Below, one piece after another: positions 61,601 to 64,000 of a stretch of DNA of 64,000 nt. Each line of letters begins with the position of its first letter. Positions within the stretch are counted from its first letter, which is position 1. The DNA is taken from the NCBI RefSeq assembly GCF_016741815.1, contig NZ_JAERRJ010000004.1:496001-560000 (forward strand), written 5' to 3'. This DNA is from Nocardia acididurans. GTDB lineage: Bacteria > Actinomycetota > Actinomycetes > Mycobacteriales > Mycobacteriaceae. Under the pieces are notes generated by a model. It was not told where the DNA came from. It saw only the letters and a list, made by a program, of their open reading frames with translations, and did no database searches. The position numbers and the translations under genes are program-made.

Positions 61601-64000
61601 TGCGGCCTCGCCGCGACCGGCCACCGGGGTGCCGATCGCTATGTCGGAGGTGCCCGACCAGGCCGACAGCAGCACCGCCAACCCCGCGTGCAGGGTCATG
61701 AACAGCGTGCCGTCCTGCGCGCGGGCCACCGCCCGCAGGCGTTCGGCGGTGGATTCGGGGAGCTCGACCGACACCGTCGCGCCGCGCTGGGACGACCGGA
61801 CCGGCCTCGGATGATCCAGCGGCAGACCGGTATCGGCGGGCAGGCCCGCGAGAGCGGTGACCCAGTAGCCGATTTGGCGGCTCGCCTCGGAATCCTCCTG
61901 TGCCGTCGAACCCAGCGTGCGCCGCTGCCACAGGGTGTAGTCGGCGTACTGCACCGGCAACGCGGGCCGATCCGGCGCGGTGCCCGCCAGGGCCGCCGCG
62001 TAGCCCTCGGCCAGATCCCTGGCCAGCGGGCCGAGCGAGAACCCATCGGCGTTGGCGTGATGAATCACGAAAGCCAGCAGCCACTCACCCGCGTTCACGG
62101 TGAACAGCGCCGCCCGTACCGGCACGCAGGACGTCGGATCGAACGGCGCGGTGCAGAATTCGTGCACCGCGGTGGACAGGTCGGCCGAGAAATCCGCCTC
62201 GAACACCTCGAGTCCGGTCGACGACTCCGCGACGGGAACTATCCGCTGGCAGACGACGCCGTCGACCTCCGGGTAGTAGGTGCGCAGACTCTCGTGCCGG
62301 TCCAGGACATACCGCACGGCCGACGCCAGGGCGTCGACCGCCAACCGGCCGCGCAGGCGCAGCACGAGCGGAATGTTGTAGGCGGCGGAGTCGGGGTCGA
62401 GCTGGTGGAGCAGCCACAGGCGCTGCTGAGCCGGGGACAGCGGGAGGGGTTCCGGGCGTGGCGTGGCGACCAGCGCCGGACGGGCGGCGGTCTCCGGAGC
62501 GCCCTCGTGGCCGCGGAGCCGCTCCGCGAGTCCGGCGACCGTCGGCGCATCGAAGACCTCGCGGACGGGGAGCTGGATGTGCAGGGCCGCGCCCAGCCTG
62601 GACGCCACCCGGGTCGCGCTCAGGGAATTGCCGCCGAGGCGGAAGAAGTCGGCGTCGGCGCCGACCTGCGGGAGACCCAGGACCTCGGCGAACACCTGCG
62701 CGACCACCTGTTCCGCCGATGTACGCGGCGGGTCGACGGGCACGTCCGGCAGCGCGGGAGCGGGGGTGTCGCGGGGCACGGAGCAGGTCGCCGGACCTTC
62801 GGCGAGCACCCTGCGGTCGACCTTGCCGTTCACCGTCAGCGGCAGGCGGTCGCGGACCACGATCGACGCGGGAACCATGTAGGCGGGCAGGGTTCGCGCC
62901 AGCGCTTCGCGCAGTTGCGCCTCGGTGCACGGTCCGCTCGCACAGTGCGGGTCGGCCACCGCCTGCACGAGGAGGCGTGGCTCCCCGGCGTGATCCGCGG
63001 ACACGGCGGCCACCGCCTGGGCCACACCCGGCACGTTGCGCGCGGCGGCTTCGATCTCGCCGAGTTCGATGCGCAGGCCGCGCACCTTCACCTGGGAATC
63101 ATTGCGTCCCACGAACTCCAGCTCGCCGTCCGGACGGTGGCGGACCAGATCGCCGGTGCGGTACATGCGGCCGCCGGTGAAGGGGTCGGCGACGAAGCGG
63201 GCCGCGGTCGGGCCGGGGCGACGGTGATAGCCGCGGGCCACACCCGCACCCGCCGTGTAGAGCTCGCCGGTGACACCGGGCGGCACCAGGGCCAGGCGAT
63301 CGTCGAGAACGTAGCAGCGGACACCCGAACCGGGTCGGCCGATGGTCACCGCTCCGCCGGTGTACGGCGCGCTCAGGTGGGAGATGATGGTGGTTTCGGT
63401 GGGTCCGTAGGCGATGAGCAGGCTGCGGCCCGATGACCACTGGGCCGCGACCGTCGCGGGCACCGCCTCGCCACCGGTCACCAGCACAGGCAGGGCCGCG
63501 GGCGAATTCGGCGCGGACAGCGCGGCCGGATCCAGGCCCGCCAGTACGGCGGGGGTGATGAAGGCGTGCGTAATCCGTTCGCGGCGAAGGAGTTCCGTCA
63601 GCTCGGGGCCGCCGTAGACATCCGGATCGGCGATGACGAGGGTCGCGGCCGCGCCCACGGCGAGCAGCAGTTCCCAGACCGAGGCGTCGAAACTCGGTGC
63701 GGACAGCTGGAGCACTCGCGAATCAGCGTGTGGAGCACAGTGTTCCGCCTGGGCGCGGAGGATATCGGCGAGACCGGCGTGGGTTACCGTCACGCCCTTG
63801 GGTTCGCCGGTCGAACCCGACGTGTAGATGATGTAGGCGCTGTCGAGCAGGCGCGGGCGCACACGGTTGGTGATCGGCGCGGCGTCGGCGCGCGTCAACT
63901 CCTCCTGGGTATCGGCGGCGTCCAGCACCAGCCACGGCCGAACCGGCTCCGGGAACTCCGGCAGTGCGGAGCGCAGCGACTCCGACGTGATACCCAGTAC
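58622..64000 (-). CDS. Non-ribosomal peptide synthetase, C-terminal part (A-T-C-A-T-TE); runs off the right edge
   Basis: 1,792 residues are visible. An incomplete A domain ([11 protein letters not shown]), T1 ([10 protein letters not shown]), a C domain ([23 protein letters not shown] intact), a full A domain ([11 protein letters not shown]), T2 ([11 protein letters not shown]) and a thioesterase ([13 protein letters not shown], Ser in GWSLGGRIA, His in DATHIGMAQ). No epimerase domain separates the modules. By eye the ten-residue binding codes are DAWFVGAIIK and DVWFVGAVIK. They differ at positions 2, 8 and 9 only, so both modules may load the same or similar hydrophobic residues. The terminal TE means this protein finishes the assembly line. 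The UvrA-like gene follows at once. The start lies outside the window. Confidence 0.95.
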   Translation of the reverse strand, partial: VLGITSESLRSALPEFPEPVRPWLVLDAADTQEELTRADAAPITNRVRPRLLDSAYIIYTSGSTGEPKGVTVTHAGLADILRAQAEHCAPHADSRVLQLSAPSFDASVWELLLAVGAAATLVIADPDVYGGPELTELLRRERITHAFITPAVLAGLDPAALSAPNSPAALPVLVTGGEAVPATVAAQWSSGRSLLIAYGPTETTIISHLSAPYTGGAVTIGRPGSGVRCYVLDDRLALVPPGVTGELYTAGAGVARGYHRRPGPTAARFVADPFTGGRMYRTGDLVRHRPDGELEFVGRNDSQVKVRGLRIELGEIEAAARNVPGVAQAVAAVSADHAGEPRLLVQAVADPHCASGPCTEAQLREALARTLPAYMVPASIVVRDRLPLTVNGKVDRRVLAEGPATCSVPRDTPAPALPDVPVDPPRTSAEQVVAQVFAEVLGLPQVGADADFFRLGGNSLSATRVASRLGAALHIQLPVREVFDAPTVAGLAERLRGHEGAPETAARPALVATPRPEPLPLSPAQQRLWLLHQLDPDSAAYNIPLVLRLRGRLAVDALASAVRYVLDRHESLRTYYPEVDGVVCQRIVPVAESSTGLEVFEADFSADLSTAVHEFCTAPFDPTSCVPVRAALFTVNAGEWLLAFVIHHANADGFSLGPLARDLAEGYAAALAGTAPDRPALPVQYADYTLWQRRTLGSTAQEDSEASRQIGYWVTALAGLPADTGLPLDHPRPVRSSQRGATVSVELPESTAERLRAVARAQDGTLFMTLHAGLAVLLSAWSGTSDIAIGTPVAGRGEAALDDQVGMFVNTLVLRTEVAAAEPFSEFLRRVREIDLEAFAHADIPFEQVVEVLDPPRSQARHPLFQVLLAVQNLDPVRLDLAGLEVEPVATPATTSRFDLEFIVTQHDAGLAVAVHYATDLFDRSTVEALAERYLLLLEQVSADPRVRTARIGTLTSREYERTVREWNSTETADKEIQLADLLATAARRAPSAEAVRCGDVALSYIELRGRAADLARCLAGLDIGSEDVVALGMSRSLPWVVAFWGVARSGAAFMPVDPGFPELRRAAMLRDAAVRIVITTEEHAAAFIGAPQSCVIVLGTEGQVIRTFSATTLHARADALPPIVPVRAGNAAYVIHTSGSTGAPKGVVVTHAGLANLAAAQARCLGADEKARVLCVASPTFDVSVWELMLAVGAAATLVVAPPDVYAGEPLTRLMREERITHAFVTPAVLACTEPKGLRSLAAVVTGGEACPQTVVDAWGGKRRIVNAYGPTETTVICTLSGALAADQPVTIGRPVAGVRCYVLDACLRPMPVGATGELYLGGPGLARGYLGHPEVTAGRFVADPFGSGERLYRTGDLVSWTSEGELNYQGRTDFQVKIRGIRVELGEVEAAVAAAPHVANAVAVHTDGPAGGSLVAYVVAEPGRKLNLAKVTAAAAQRLPDYLVPAIVPLEQLPMLVNGKVDRSALPPAPVAQPQYRRPATAAERTVAAAVTDILELDRAGRDDDFFALGGNSLSAARLVSRLDGRIALRDVFEAPTVTALAQRLRDRPVADDVFDIVLPLRGGDGETLFCVHPGGGLAWPYAGLLPHLGEAVSLYGIQDPWVLHGEAPMATIRDYAERYVREIRRIQPCGPYRLLGWSLGGRIAHETALLLQAQGERISMLALMDSAAADGTASPAPSSEDIAAAWRELTGTESIAQVAAALPPALIERATAALTRQVPGLPGGVFDGDILHFTATRETDRTRDPARSWAAHVTGRVTDIAVDATHIGMAQPIPLARIGATLAGHWSGE

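Noticed and set aside
1..64000. CRISPR arrays, rRNA genes, replication origin
   Set aside because: No regularly spaced repeat-spacer pattern, no rRNA sequence and no DnaA-box cluster noticed.

Overview
The window is high-GC actinobacterial DNA that reads like a Nocardia or a close mycolate-containing relative. It has many GTG starts, an Ag85-like esterase, a DUF397/XRE pair, an SCO5389-family protein and several fadD/fadE genes. This placement is inferred from gene content alone. Both edges lie inside NRPS genes on the minus strand. The left edge holds the 5' end of one NRPS (C domain, then the start of an A domain). The right edge holds the 3' end of another (A-T-C-A-T-TE), followed 22 nt later by a UvrA-like ABC protein of the self-resistance type.

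Layout. 1-3.9 kb: NRPS start, LuxR-type regulator, M23 peptidase. 4-10.1 kb: nitronate monooxygenase, SCO5389-family protein, Tat-exported phosphatase with an EF-hand protein, and two exported proteins of unclear role. 10.2-14.8 kb: complete Liv-type ABC operon with a divergent PucR-type regulator. 16.4-22.8 kb: two acyl-CoA synthetases, a Baeyer-Villiger-type monooxygenase and a methyltransferase. 22.9 kb: tRNA-Arg(CCT) and a decayed SDR gene. 24-34.6 kb: cassette of exported proteins (below). 34.6-36.5 kb: DUF397/XRE pair and three very small genes. 36.6-41.8 kb: secretory lipase, fused acyl-CoA dehydrogenase, MFS exporter. 41.8-56.1 kb: mixed metabolic and regulatory genes (DUF1801, VOC, LuxR-NTPase, ATP-grasp, LysR, SnoaL-like, two TetR, P450, SRPBCC, LLM oxidoreductase, methyltransferase, M28 peptidase). 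56.1-64 kb: UvrA-like protein and NRPS.

The most unusual part is 24.0-32.9 kb. Seven promoter-like modules share one architecture: an arm TTGTCAAT, usually half of a dyad ATTGACAA-N7-TTGTCAAT, then a 40-nt gap (41 in one case), then a TANNNT -10 hexamer. A GATTT-like block sits at gap positions 15-19. The modules precede a 26-aa peptide gene that is too short for ordinary gene calling and is followed by a terminator, an IS3-OrfA-like HTH gene coupled to a secreted tyrosine phosphatase, two small exported proteins with Ser/Gly or amphipathic tails, an Ag85-like esterase plus endoglycoceramidase operon, and two damaged endoglycoceramidase genes. One of the damaged genes has a frameshift and deletion; the other has a single in-frame TAG. 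The dyad centre falls near -65, the usual site for an activator, and a LysR-type regulator lies at the end of the cassette. I read this as an activator-controlled regulon for secreted glycolipid and envelope remodelling, part of which is decaying.
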